The position numbers and the translations under genes were made by a program. Source: Liolophura sinensis (Eukaryota; Mollusca; Polyplacophora; Chitonida; Chitonidae). From it: a DNA stretch of 64,000 nucleotides. The stretch is from NCBI RefSeq assembly GCF_032854445.1, contig NC_088300.1:54036984-54100983 (forward strand). The letters are read 5' to 3'. The notes under the pieces are model-generated. The model was not told where the DNA came from, did not search any database, and was given only the letters and a program-made list of their open reading frames with translations. How positions within the stretch are numbered: position 1 is the first letter of the stretch; each line of letters begins with the position of its first letter. Shown piece after piece: positions 1 through 28,034 of this stretch.

Positions 1-8
1 CTTTGAAG
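1..8 (+). CDS. SCYL2: SCYL2-like gene, last 8 bases of the penultimate coding exon (partial)
   Basis: The window opens with ctttgaag followed at once by gtaagc, a near-consensus 5' splice site. An intron then runs to an acceptor (tttttactag) ending at 423, and the SCYL2-like terminal exon begins at 424. I infer that bases 1-8 are the end of the preceding exon. The exon is too short to show protein homology itself. Confidence 0.55.
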
Positions 9-44
9 GTAAGCAAGTAACACAAGTACAAGACTAATGTTACT

Positions 45-175
45 GGATGGGTTGGGATGTCATGTATGGTGTCTTTCACATGGCGTTCTAGTGAGGCAGC
101 ACTATAAACATGCCTGCATAGGACTTACCCTGGTTCAGGGAAACAGTTGTGATGTGACCAACATGATTTTGAAGG
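45..175 (+). repeat. SINE fragment (D-like) in the last SCYL2 intron
   Basis: The stretch around 48-90 (tgggttgggatgtcatgtat and onward) resembles the body of the D-type SINE at about 58660-58720 (tgggtggggtgtcatgtctg). Similarity is partial. No tRNA head or 3' tail is visible here, so this is at best a fragment. Confidence 0.35.
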
Positions 176-423
176 CAACATATCTAAAACAAATGTACAG
201 CAGATCACTGTAAGCTGATCAAAGTATTACTGTTTAAAACTCTGAAGTTTGCCTTCCCAGGCACTGTGGTGTCACGCAGGAATAAAACTTGCTTATGGGT
301 GCTTCTGATGATATTTAAATGTACACATGCATGATTAAGTATATCTGAAAAAATTATGAGTATAAGTGATAGTTAAACTTTAGTTAAGTTACATTGAATT
401 CATGTGACTTCTGTTTTTACTAG

Positions 424-1167
424 GTGTCCTTAAGTCTAGAGGAAAAGAAAAAGTTGGCCAGAGAACAGGAGCAACAACAACGATACAAGTCACAAAAAGC
501 TATTGCCCCATCATCGTCAAAGGCTAAAACACCAACAACACAGTCAAAAGATTTGACATCAACACTGATGAACAAGAATTTGACAAACCTAGCTAAGCCC
601 AATTATAATGTGAGCTCATCTGGTTACCCACAGACCTCTAACAGCATGTACGGACAGTCCAACATTGCTCCCTCCCCACGATATAACCCATCAGGACCAG
701 GGAATAGTGCTTTAACATCAAGTTCATTCAGCTCTCAGTCAAGTTTGGGGTCAGGTTCTAAAGTGGACATGTCAGCTTTTGATAGCTTAATACCATCATC
801 ATCAGGCAGCTCAAATACTGGGAAAAAGTCACTAAACCAGTTGTCCCAGAATTCTAGTGGTTCTCAGTCCGCCATGTCACCTACTGGACTTCCACAGCAA
901 AGGATGATGGGTAACATGCAGCCGTATGGTATGATGGGAAACCAGGGAATGATGAGGCTTCCAAACATGATGGGGAACCAGTGGTCTGCTCAGGGCATGG
1001 GGATGTCTGGACTTAATGGAAGCCGTGGACAGCAGCCTGCGTATGGACAGGGCTTTAATGGAATGGGATTTCCTCAACATACTTTATCTCCACAAAACCC
1101 ACAGCCTTTCCCAGGCTCCTCCAGTCAGAAGCTGTCACAGTCAGACCTGAATGACTTGTTAGGATGA
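424..1167 (+). CDS. SCYL2: SCY1-like protein 2 (SCYL2/CVAK104), terminal coding exon
   Basis: SCYL2 is a catalytically weak or inactive SCY1-family pseudokinase that binds clathrin and AP2 and works in endosome/TGN trafficking. Only the C-terminal tail is here: 247 residues opening V-S-L-S-L-E-E-K-K-K-L-A, which matches the LSLEEK..LA.EQEQ segment after the kinase and HEAT-like parts of vertebrate SCYL2. Other family landmarks follow: KDLTSTLM, DMSAFDSL, KKSLNQLSQ, and a C-terminus ending DLNDLLG (vertebrate proteins end in a similar LKDLFG). The tail is rich in Ser, Gln, Met, Asn and Gly and is probably disordered, as in the family. The first codon is GTG because the exon starts at a splice acceptor, so it is not an initiator. 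The stop is TGA at 1165-1167. The kinase domain lies upstream of the window. Confidence 0.88.
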   Translation: MSLSLEEKKKLAREQEQQQRYKSQKAIAPSSSKAKTPTTQSKDLTSTLMNKNLTNLAKPNYNVSSSGYPQTSNSMYGQSNIAPSPRYNPSGPGNSALTSSSFSSQSSLGSGSKVDMSAFDSLIPSSSGSSNTGKKSLNQLSQNSSGSQSAMSPTGLPQQRMMGNMQPYGMMGNQGMMRLPNMMGNQWSAQGMGMSGLNGSRGQQPAYGQGFNGMGFPQHTLSPQNPQPFPGSSSQKLSQSDLNDLLG

Positions 1168-1915
1168 ACAGTCAGACTTCAAAAGGGCACAGTGAAGAGT
1201 TTCTAATGAATTTCAATTTTTTTCATATTTCTGGTATTGATCAGATCATAGTCCAGTGGTTGGAGGCGCTTACCTTTCAATCAGTAAGACAAACGAGGTG
1301 CAAATTCAAACCTGGACACCCCCACTCTCTGCTTGTAGGGGCATTGTTGAAGATAAGCTGTCATCAAAAGTTACATATCTGTGCAGGCGTACATCACATG
1401 CGGGAAAGTTTGTCAGTGACTTTTATAAAGGTCTGTGGTTTGAGCAAAGAACTCTCATTTCTCCCACCCATAAAACTGACCACCATTGTATGAGTGAAAA
1501 AATTTTGAGTACTGCATTAGACGACAATCCATGTCCAACTACATGTGTACTATAAAACTTAAAAGCATATTTTAAGGGAAAATTTTGTTTGCAAGAAACT
1601 TGTATTATTTATTCAGGCATCAGAATTTATTTTCTTTTTTGAAGATTTGCTGGCAAAGTGCTGTTTACACTGCCTTGAATTCAATACTGGTATATTATAT
1701 CATAACCTCGGTGGCATACATAGATGCTCATGTGGCCCTTTGCACTTGTCTCCCGCCAGTATGGTTTACAGATCACATATGGGAAAGTTTGTCAGGGACT
1801 TTCCAAATGTCTGTGGTTTAAGCAAAGCACTCCTGTTTCCTCCACCCATAAAACTGTCCACCATTGTATAAGTAAAAAAATTTTGATTATTGCTTTAAAA
1901 TGCCAATTTAATAAA
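1168..1915 (+). other. SCYL2-like 3' UTR, probable
   Basis: This follows the SCYL2 stop and holds no further gene-like ORF. An AATAAA hexamer lies at 1910-1915 and could be a polyadenylation signal; which site is used cannot be told from sequence. A tRNA-derived SINE (about 1244-1530) and a second copy of its 3' half (about 1740-1905) occupy much of it, so the transcript may carry SINE sequence. Confidence 0.45.
1244..1530 (+). repeat. tRNA-derived SINE, family B, near full length
   Basis: A tRNA-like head is visible. An A-box-like tagtccagtgg lies at 1249-1259 and a B-box-like aaattcaaacc at 1302-1312. The body (gggaaagtttgtcagtgact ...) and 3' tail (gagtgaaaaaattttgagta) recur in the window at about 1740, 4187, 53100, 56190, 60105 and 60760. 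It lies in the probable SCYL2 3' UTR. No target-site duplication was recognised, so it is probably old. Confidence 0.7.
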
Positions 1916-2265
1916 CAGATAATCCTGATGGCTGTAGTAAAATGTAGGTAAAATTATTTTAGTCTGCCTTAAATATTTAAATGAATTTCTTTACTGCTGC
2001 TCATATATTTGGTAACATATTTTTTTTTCTTTGCATCGTAAATGTTTTAAAACCATGTCAGACTACTTTAAAACTTTATAAAACTACCCACAGCAGATTT
2101 TAAGAGAAAATTTATGAAGCAAGAAATTTTATTATTTATTCATGCAGACTTGGGGGTGGGGGGCAGGGAGTATTGTTGGCATAGTATTGCTTACACTGCA
2201 TGAATTCAGTACTGGGATATTCCGTCATAACCTCAGTCACATACATACATCTGTAGAGCCTGGTC
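1530..2265 (+). repeat. Diverged duplication with a SINE-B 3' half inside it
   Basis: About 1530-1745 and 2055-2265 are diverged direct copies. Shared stretches include tgtattatttattcaggca against tttattatttattcatgcag, and cttgaattcaatactggtat against catgaattcagtactgggat. The first copy is followed by a SINE-B body and tail (1740-1905) that the second lacks. This is either a local duplication or two insertions of one element. Confidence 0.6.
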
Positions 2266-3421
2266 TCAGCACTTGTGATATTTTGTGCAAGTCATTTCCC
2301 ACATGTAGGCTCCAACAAGCAAGAATCTTTCTGTTTGTTTGTGCTTGTATATCCAGTCTTGTACTTTCCTGTGTGTTGGTAACAGATTGTGTGTGATAAC
2401 ATTATATACTTCAGTATTCCAGCCTACATACAATTAACTATGTAACTTACAGAGCTTTAATTTCTTACCCATGCAGAGATATAAAATACGCTTACACATT
2501 TGAAATTGCAACATAATTGTGACATTTATATGGATTCATGCGCATTGTTTGAGAACAGATTTGTTTCATATTTGTTCTAATGGTCAATCTGCTTTCAAAC
2601 TGTATCCACATTCTCTGGGATAACTGGCTCTAATTGGTGTAGCTCAGGTGATGTTAACAATGCTGAAGCAGCAGAAAAGCTCGTAATTCAATGTATAGAC
2701 AAATGGCTGGTGTTAATTTAGATGAGAGTAAAGAACAAAGCCTGTGGTATGTTGCATAATACCATTGCCTACATACTTTACCTTTAAAAGTGCACAGGAA
2801 AAGCATGTCTTGGAAACTTATTAACTGAAAAAAAAACACTGGCTTTAATTTGAATTAGCAAGTGCTGAAGATGTATGAAGAAACATAAGGTTTGTCACAT
2901 ATTATTTACTTTTATTCAGTGTTTCATGTAAATTCTTATTATGTCCTTGTACAAATTTTCTGACACATGTGTATCACACAGTGGTAATGTCTCTATTTAT
3001 TATTTCACATTCCATATTATCCAATGTTTTCTGTACATCTGAAAAGAGGAGATGCCCCAGCTTTACCATAATATATCCTGTACAGTGTATATAATGGACT
3101 GATGGAAATTGTTTCATTGAACGTATAATTAATGTGCAATATTACATGTATTTATCTTTGGGGTATGTGTATAATATATTGAAATATATATCATTTGTGA
3201 CAACAACGAACAGAAGAGCTCTTCCCAGTTGTACTTTGTGTCTAATCCCACTTTTTGGAAATGTGTAAGCATCCACATGGGCGGTTTTGTATGAAGTAAA
3301 ATTTGAAATGTGATTTAAACACTTATTTTTAGATTGTAGGTTTCAAAAGTGGGAGCATTTAACAAGTGTTATTTCAAGACATATATGTCAGGATCAAAAA
3401 CTAAAGTTAAAGTTGAAAACC
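1916..3421. other. Intergenic, no gene seen
   Basis: AT-rich sequence between the SCYL2 3' end and the SINE at 3435. Apart from the second copy of the local duplication (2055-2265) I see no coding signal, RNA gene or clear repeat. Confidence 0.5.
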
Positions 3422-3434
3422 TCAAAATAATATC

Positions 3435-3695
3435 GGGGCCTCCGTGGCTCAGTCGGTTAGCGTGCTAGCGCAGCGTAGTGACCCAGAAGCCTCTCACCAA
3501 TGCGGTCGCTGTGAGTTCAAGACCAGTTCATGCTGGCTTCCTCTCCGGTCGTACGTGGAAAGGTCTAGCAGCAACCTGCGGATGGTCGTGGGTTTCCGCC
3601 GGGCTCTGCCCGGTTTCCACCCACCATAATGCTGGCCGCCATCGTATAAGTGAAATGTTCTTGAGTACGGCGTAAAACACCAATCAAAAAAAAAA
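3435..3695 (+). repeat. Full-length tRNA-derived SINE, family A, with target-site duplication
   Basis: This is the reference copy of the commonest SINE in the window. The tRNA-like head has a perfect A box (tggctcagtcgg, 3445-3456) and a B box (gttcaagac, 3515-3523). The body reads toward ccaccataatgctggccgcc, and the tail is tataagtgaaatgttcttga then cgtaaaacaccaatc and an A run. It is flanked by a perfect 13-bp duplication, tcaaaataatatc, at 3422-3434 and 3696-3708, the mark of target-primed insertion. The short ORFs inside are not genes. Confidence 0.92.
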
Positions 3696-4186
3696 TCAAA
3701 ATAATATCAGGCTGAAGAAAAAAATCGCTGTCGAATCAGCCTGGTATTTATTGCATTACCAGCAATTTTTTTGTATAAGCCCTGGACAGTATGGCAAATG
3801 CTCATTAATCTTTACTGCATGTAGACACTAAGTGTGACCATACACCTGTTGTCATATTTTGGTCATTCATTTTAGGGAGGTGCCGTTGAAAGCACCAGTG
3901 TGTCGGAAATGAATGCTGCTACACTCACAACATTTAGTAGGTATTGAAGGTTATCCAGCTTGAATGCTTAAAAATGCCAACTTCTCTGTTAACGTAATGA
4001 TAACTACAAACAGTAGTCTTTGCATTCAAAAGTTGAATTGAATTGAAAAGTATATTCATTCAGTGGATGGTAGGTTTTCTCTCGTGAATCAGTGATGTCC
4101 CACAGATGCATTTTTCTTTACTTTTATATTGTTTTTTTCCCGCTCGTCTAAGCAAAATAAGGTAAGGTATTGGGATAAGAAGATAA

Positions 4187-4318
4187 TGTCTGAAAGTTTG
4201 CCAGTAACTTGCCAAAGGTTAGTGGTTTACCTCAAGCTTTGGAGATTGGTTCACCCATGAAACTGACCTCCATCATGTGAATGAAAAATTGATCATGGCA
4301 TTAAACAGCAATCAAATA
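4187..4318 (+). repeat. SINE family B, 5'-truncated
   Basis: It matches the family-B 3' half: gaaagtttgccagtaacttg, then a cacccatgaaactgac segment, then gaatgaaaaattgat and a cattaaacagcaatcaaata tail. The head is missing. Confidence 0.65.
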
Positions 4319-6484
4319 AGTTCAGATAATGTACCTGTCTGTATGACTTGTTAAGCTTTATATTTTCTGCTCCTAGACATAATGGACAGTTCGCTTATAG
4401 AAGGCAAAGCTTAAAGGCGAGGAAAACACTAAAATCAAGTATTTGTCAGCTGAAAGACCATTAAACATTGCCCAGGAAAATTGTTTGATTTATTTTTGGA
4501 CAACAATGCATTTAAAACATAAGATTCTATGGTGGTCTGTTGGGACCCGAGGGTATCAGTGACGTCACAGCAATATTTTTGGCTTGAAATAGTTCGTTTC
4601 AAAGTCCATTTGTTGAATGCATTCATAGCGCTAAATTCAACCATTTTGAATGATGAAATATGGCAATCTGTCAGCGTCAAGTGGCAAAAAGCTTAAGTGG
4701 CATCACTGGTCCCAATATGGTCAGAAAGGGCCATATTAGAGTCCAAACTTTTAAATGCATTTTTAAATACTAGGTCGAAAAATATTCAAAAAAAATAAAT
4801 GAAACTATTTCCCCGCACAATATTTTAGTTAAACTTTCCTTTTCAGCTTATAGACTCAAGAGAGAATTTGCACCTAGAAGGTGGTTCATGTACATGTATG
4901 TAAATAAGGATCTACCCTGCCTGTACACGGTAAAAGCTGACCAGAAACGTTTCTGTTCAGCTCCTATATGCATAATAGGTATTGGTCGGGTCATTAGCAT
5001 ACACGAGTGCTGCGGACGTGACGGAGCTGTTCGAAAAGAGCTAGGTTTTAAGCACCCGTGCATGCCGAGCTTTACACCTTTCTCCTCGTCCCATACGGCA
5101 TATCTTACATGTAAGACGCTTGTAGTTGATGTATATTTTTGATCTGTCAAATGGATATCCTTCGATATTTATGTCCTTGGATCGGGTATACTGTAATTTG
5201 ATCATGTCTTGGAAACTAATGAGAGGAAACTTATGGAACTCGGAGGTTGCATTGAGCATGTGAGTTGCTTGTAATTGGTGCATATATTTTTGATCTGTCA
5301 AATTGAAGTTTCGTCATTCTCTGCGTCCGTCTGTCAGGCATTGGTTACCGTGCAATAACTTCTCCAAATATTGTCCGATTTTGATTGCATTTTGTTAAGT
5401 TTGTTAGGTCAGGTTTGCTTTTTAGACATCAGATCAAATTAGAAAACCAAGCTCATCCATGGATAAATTTTACATATTTAATCGATTCGGTAATTCTCAG
5501 TTGTCGTTGGTTTTCATGAAATAGCTGCTCCAAGTTTTGTCCATTTTTTCCCGTAATCTGATTACATTGACGGTGTGTGAGGCTTGTGACTGAGGCACGT
5601 ATTTTGACGTATCAAACATGTAAAACTCCGTATACTCTCCTCAGAATATACATCTCGTTCTTTGCAGCAATATTTGTATGAAATCTGCTTAAAATAAAAT
5701 CAATATGTTTCACCATAATAAAACAACAGAAGAAAACACTACTGACACAATTTGTGATATATGACCTTTCAAAAATTCACGTTTTACATTTATTTTTCTC
5801 AGAAAAATTCGTCTGAACCCCGAAAATATAAACCTCATTGACAGTTAAACTTCCATTATAGAATCGATGAGCTCAATAATGGCTGAGTATATTGAATCGT
5901 AGACACCCAAGCATGGAATGTAACATTTGTTGAGATTATGTCACATAAAATGCCTTATATTTCATGTCTTTGTCATTCTTTTTCTACATGAAAGCACAAT
6001 AAACAACACGTCCCTGTCAACAAATGAGTGCCTTCTGACCAGTCTCGACATTAATTTATCTCAACTCAAGCCCGAAGAGCGAGTAAAGTAATCTTTCTCA
6101 GTCAGGCGCTTCACTTCAGTTATAGTCCACTTTCCTACGTTTACTGCACCCTTCTACAAATATCCCTTACACCAATCTTCTGTTGAATTTTATGATACTT
6201 TCTGGTAAATGGAGAGGTGATGGATGAAAAACACATTGGGTTGTGAGCTTTTGTGCTTGTGCAGTCCTGCAAAGTCTTTGTCATAGTGCGTCTCCCTGAG
6301 GCAAAAAGTCCAAGTTGAGGTGGCTGTTACATAGATGAGAATCCGCGGAACATTGACAATTTGAGGGCGCTTTTCTCGTCTGGTCGCCATTGGCACATAT
6401 TTTCACGACCTTTGATTGGTCAGAGGTGTCCGTGTAGCCCTGACGTGAGACTCGTTTAGTAAGCCACAACTGGACCCTTGACCC
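4319..6484. other. Intergenic region between convergent genes, with a short direct repeat
   Basis: This is probably the 3' flank (and part of the 3' UTR) of the minus-strand cyclase gene. No gene is seen. A diverged direct repeat occurs at about 5118-5150 and 5268-5302 (atatttttgatctgtcaaat in both). Confidence 0.45.
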
Positions 6485-23240
<16,756 letters not shown>

Positions 23241-23256
23241 TCTGTCTCCTGTCAGA

Positions 23257-24150
23257 CTGAAACAGAAAAGTATGATGAGGAATTTAAAAATGAAATTTAG
23301 ATCTACCATTATACAGTTTGCTAAATGTATAAGATAGCTACTAATCATAAGATCAACATTCCCATACAATTAGGTCAAGTAACAAACGGGGCCAATGTCT
23401 ACAAGGAGAGAAGCAGACATCAGTTATTAGTATATCACATGTGTATTTTACATCGTGTGTATAAATCGTAGATTCTAATATCCTTGTGTATTTACACAGT
23501 TGGAAGCATCGCGTTCGCCATTAACTCCAATTGGTCACGAAAATACCACGGCGATATTGATCAGCACGATTCCTATTTATGTCTGTTAGCATTGAGGTGA
23601 GTAGAAGGAGATGTATTAGGTAGATCTTTTATGTGTTCTATTTGTGGACGTGAATAATTCTTCGAATAATATGTTGTCATTTTTATGACAGAGAAAATGT
23701 TTCCATTACGATGCATTTTACCTTAAACTTTATGCGACCGTTATCATTATAGACGGGATGCCAATACGCTGCACATCCCGTTGCTAATTTTACAGGTCAG
23801 AACCGGGAAACGAGTCTCGTATTTCGATTTTATATGTACTTTCAGAGGTAAGGTTGTACTGGCTCTCGTTTCTGAGTAAGATCTCGAGGGGAATAAAATC
23901 GCTATTATTCCAACTTATGACGTTTAACAAATTACAGGGTTTGCTGTGCATAGCCTTGATGATGTACAGAATGGACGACATTGGTACACTTCTACAAGGG
24001 ATCAGTGTAAAGCCTCTCTGGGATTGGCTTCTTTCCTGTTCGGCTTGGGCTTGAAATTAGCTCAGCGCTCTTTGAGACAGCCCGTGTCCCGGGATAGTTC
24101 GGCAATTAACTCCTTCTAAGCCTAAAATTCTGTCTTTCTAATCTGGTCAA
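23257..24150. other. Upstream flank of the cyclase gene; possible 5' UTR intron
   Basis: The acceptor at 23257 means this stretch is at least partly a 5' UTR intron. I could not identify the non-coding first exon or a promoter. No other gene is seen. Confidence 0.4.
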
Positions 24151-24174
24151 GAGTGGACGAGGTCAAAACCCCGT

Positions 24175-24495
24175 ATCAGCATCACGACCATTACTTACAA
24201 GATACAAGCAGAAATACAACAGGCAAAAGTACTAAACTCTATCACGACCATTGCTTGTGGGAAGATACAAGCAGAAATACAACAGGCATAACTACTGAAC
24301 TCTATCACGACCATTACCTGTGGAAAGATACAAGCAGAAATACAACAGGCATAAGTACTAAACCCTATCACGACCATTACTTGTGGGAAGATACAAGCAG
24401 AAATACAACAGGCATAAGTACTAAACTCTATCACGACCATTGCTTGTGGGAAGATACAAGCGGAAATACAACAGGCATAAGTACTAAACTCTAAC
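24175..24495. repeat. 63-bp tandem repeat, five units
   Basis: The motif atcacgacca starts at 24181, 24241, 24304, 24367 and 24430, so the period is 63 bp (60 for the first unit). Units share gaagatacaagcagaaatac and aacaggcataagtactaaac. The period is a multiple of three with no stop in some frames, so ORFs run through it on both strands (113 and 81 codons). I read these as repeat artefacts. Confidence 0.92.
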
Positions 24496-24599
24496 TCTTT
24501 TTGGAGATATGACTATCTACTCACAACTAGTTCGTAGAACCAAGGGGTTTCATAGGCAGGCTCCTATACCATCACCTAATTTGATACATAGCTCCCCGC

Positions 24600-24660
24600 A
24601 CAACTCCACGCCCCACGCCCCTCCCACCCCCATCCCCCCTACCACCCTCCTCCCACCAAG
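24600..24660. repeat. Pyrimidine-rich low-complexity tract
   Basis: A C-rich stretch such as cccctcccacccccatcccc on the plus strand. ORFs across it are low-complexity artefacts. Confidence 0.7.
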
Positions 24661-25276
24661 GCCGATGCTGTTTTTGTACAACCTCCGAAAGTCCGAAACA
24701 TGTTAAATGTAAAAACTTTACACTTTTAGTAATTTGATTTGTCGTAGAAAGGCATAACAGCGACAGTTTTTGCCGAAATACTTTCAATATCACTACGGGA
24801 AATTGGGTTCGTTTTAGCGTGGTATATCCTCCGCGGCTTCGGCCATAATGACATGTATTCCGAACAACCGTTGTGGCCTGTCGTAATCCAAAAACATGTC
24901 TCTGGACGGTGACCGGTAATAAGCGCAGACGGAACTCAGGCAAAGAGTCCATAAATAAGGCAATGAGAGCTTCGTGCAGCACATTACTCTGTCATCCCAA
25001 GAGACAAATTTAAGGACTCGCTGACACGAACGTTGGAGAGTTCTTGTTTTGTCTTGTACGGAAGCGTTTTCAGTTGCCTGCAAAGAATTGCTGAAAACTG
25101 CAATTACAAAGGCATTGATTATTGTCCCAGACAGCACATGGAGATTATTCGTCACTTGTTTCTGATTATTTATAAAGACGGCATGTCCGTCTACATAGCC
25201 ATGGGTACTTTATGCCCTAGATGTTATCCCTGTAAGAACTACTTAGTATTCCACCGTTTATTTTGATAGAAATTCT

Positions 25277-25625
25277 CGTGGTTGTGCGTGCCAGAGCTCT
25301 GTAGGCTGAACGTTGAGTATGGCAGAACCTTGAAGACTGAACGCTGAGCGTGGCACAGCCTTATTCCTGAAACGTTGATTGTCACACAGTCTTATTGATT
25401 GAACGTTGATTGTCACACGACCATGTCTGGACGTTCACCGTGGCTAAATAATGTGGTCATAACGTTGACTGTCGCACGACCCATGTCTGGACGTTCATCG
25501 TGGCTAAACAACGAACGTTGATTGTATCGCAGACTTATTTTTTAAACGTTGATTGTGGCACACCAGTGTAGTCTGAACGTTGATTGTGACACTTCGTAGT
25601 TGTCCGAATGTTAATTATGGCAAAT
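25277..25625. repeat. Degenerate tandem repeat with aacgttgattgt core
   Basis: About ten copies of (g)aacgttga(t/c)tgt.(a/g)cac spaced roughly 28-50 bases apart, for example near 25312, 25371, 25403, 25462, 25514, 25544 and 25577. Spacing is irregular, so the array is old or heterogeneous. Confidence 0.75.
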
Positions 25626-26670
25626 TCTTGTCTAAATTCTGGCATGAATATCAGCACATATTTCGCCCAAACCTTGAATATCGACCAATTGCCTATTAGG
25701 CATGTATACATGTATAGCTTGGGCTTGCTATATACTAATGCAAGTCTCTGGAAACAGCGGGATCCGCTGCAGGCAGTTTAGTTTCTCAAGACCGTTTCTC
25801 TCCTAAGATTAAGCACCCACTTAAGATCATACGAAAATGTGTGCATGGTTCCTAAGGTCGTTGAAAAACAAGACTACGGAATTTCAGATCAGACACCAAT
25901 GACAAATACCCTGGTCTAATACATGTGCCCTGTACTGGTGTAATCAATCTCTATTTATCAATGACGAGTATAACATTAATGGTACAGGCACCGTGTTCCA
26001 AGGTTAGCAACACTTAACACAACCCACCTTGTTAAGAACGCCTTTGAAGGCAAATTCTCTAATACTTGCATCTGTCACATAAAAGGTGTGAAATACATAG
26101 GTAAGACATCTGTATTAGCCAAATAGCGGATAGCTTGAAATCAAAGAGAGTTGAATACCCCCCCCCCCACCCCCGCCATCTAAGCTTGCAACAAAAAGGT
26201 ATCTTGATAATACGTGTTCTTTCAAATTGTTTTTTATTGGATGCTTCATTATCTTAATGGGCAATTGACACAACAACGTGCAGCTTTCGGAGTGTCAGTT
26301 CCGAAATTCGCACAATCCTCGCCAGCAGGTAATAGCTCGTCCCAGATAACTGGTAAGATAACTTGCTAATCGCCCTCATAGTACAACCACGAGATCCGCC
26401 AAAGCACCATACGTTAATATAGCTAAGACCTATTCTTAAAACATTAGGCAACAAAATAAACACATAAATAAGACTGGAACCGCTGTCCATGAATGAAGAG
26501 GAGTGTGTCCAGGTATTTAAGAAAAATGCTTGTACTATTATTATCCCTTTAAGACGATTCAGTGTATATTAGAAACAGGCGTCTTAAGGAATTCCTCAAA
26601 GTCTTAATCTCAAGGCGGTTTGCTTCTTCCCAAACCATCATACAGGGACTGCAATATCTATCCAGCTCTC
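25626..26670. other. No gene seen
   Basis: AT-rich sequence with a short poly-C run near 26160-26176 (ccccccccccc). No coding signal or recognised repeat. Confidence 0.4.
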
Positions 26671-26671
26671 A

Positions 26672-26940
26672 AATAGGGAGAGTCACACCCCGAATACTCA
26701 TACATGGAGAGTCACACCCCGAGGTCTCATACATGGAGAGTCACACCCCGAGTCCTTATACATGGAGAGTCACATTCCGAGTCCTCATACATGGAGCGTC
26801 ACATCCCGAGTTCGCATACATGTAGAGCCACATCTATAGTCGTGATACATGGAGAGTCACATCCAGAGTCTTCATACATGGGGAGTCACATCCAGAGTCT
26901 TCATACATGGGGAGTCACATCCAAAGTTCTCATACATAGA
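26672..26940. repeat. 29-bp minisatellite, about nine units
   Basis: tacatggagagtcacaccc recurs with 29-bp spacing (26701, 26730, 26759 and on), with cgagtcctca-type linkers. Later units drift to tccagagtcttcatacatgg. Confidence 0.92.
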
Positions 26941-26961
26941 GTCTATCCCGTTCTCTATTCA

Positions 26962-27042
26962 CCCATTCATTCATGCATACATTCATTTATTCATTCATTT
27001 ATCTATTCATTCATTCATGCATTTATTCATCCATCCACTCAA
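26962..27042. repeat. (attc)n-type microsatellite
   Basis: Imperfect run of cattcattcatgcatacatt type directly after the 29-bp array. It makes a low-complexity Ile/His/Phe ORF that is not a gene. Confidence 0.85.
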
Positions 27043-27129
27043 CAGTTTCTTTTACCCTAAGCCTTTATCGCTGGACCGTCTCTATCAACCACTCTCTCCA
27101 ACATTCATGAGCCCGAGTTACCATCTGGA

Positions 27130-28030
27130 TGCCTGATTTAAACATAGATGTAATTGTGAGGATCACCTAGTTGCCCTTTCTTATATTCGTGTATATGCAT
27201 GCGTACGCCAGAGGCCTTGTCACGTGTGATCTGCATGCCATGTAGGATGTTTATTAATCAGGAATTACCTTCTGTAAATGAGATAACAATCAGTTTGAAG
27301 TCACAACAAGTGCTTCAGTACTCAGACATCATGCCCACCCTGAGCATTATCGACGTATACATAGTACGGTAGAAGTCAAGGGTTAATAGCTATACGTTTA
27401 ACACCCACAGTTGTTTTAGCTGTACGGACATTTGTGTCATTTGGCATTAGGCCAGTATAACTGTGATGCATGCAATATTGTCTGAGCTGTGTACAACTGG
27501 TGCTAATTCATGGCCTCATCTCTGGGTCAACGACTTTGTTAGGGGGACAACTTCATGGTGACACCGACGATTTTACACCAGTTAAAGTTCACCTGTATGC
27601 AGACGATCAATGTCCTGCCAAATATGGGCTCGTGTTAAGTTAGAATAACAATAGCACGTAGGAACCTGTTTCTGAGATTCACTTATAACATAGAAAAGTC
27701 AGTGATGCTGACATGCACTTTAAAGCATTCGTAATGCTTTTCATTCACGGGAGTTTATTGACCTAATTCTCCTTTCTGATAAGTGTGGAAAAAGTAATAT
27801 GTATCTTTGAATGAAATGTGGTTAAATTTTGAAGTTGAAGTTGTGACTTCCTATGACCTTCAACTGAACATTTATTTCTTGCAAATATTGTGCGCTTTGT
27901 GACGTAATTAGGGTGGCATAAATAGCCGTCATTCATCATTCCATGATGCAAACAAGCCATGATGCATTAAGAAGTGTTAGTTTGATTCAGTGATTTATAG
28001 TCTTTACTCCGCGATTATGCATACTGAGTT
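27130..28030. other. No gene seen
   Basis: Non-repetitive AT-rich sequence. Near its end (about 27935-27975) short matches to the following 64-bp unit appear (attccatgatgcaaac). Confidence 0.4.
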
Positions 28031-28034
28031 GACG

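Noticed and set aside
3435-3523. tRNA gene in the plus strand
   Set aside because: The A and B boxes belong to a SINE with a tail and target duplications, and no clean cloverleaf is evident.
24153-24494. 113-codon His/Asp/Tyr-rich ORF and its 81-codon antisense partner
   Set aside because: Both follow from a 63-bp period with no stops. Coding on both strands at once is implausible.
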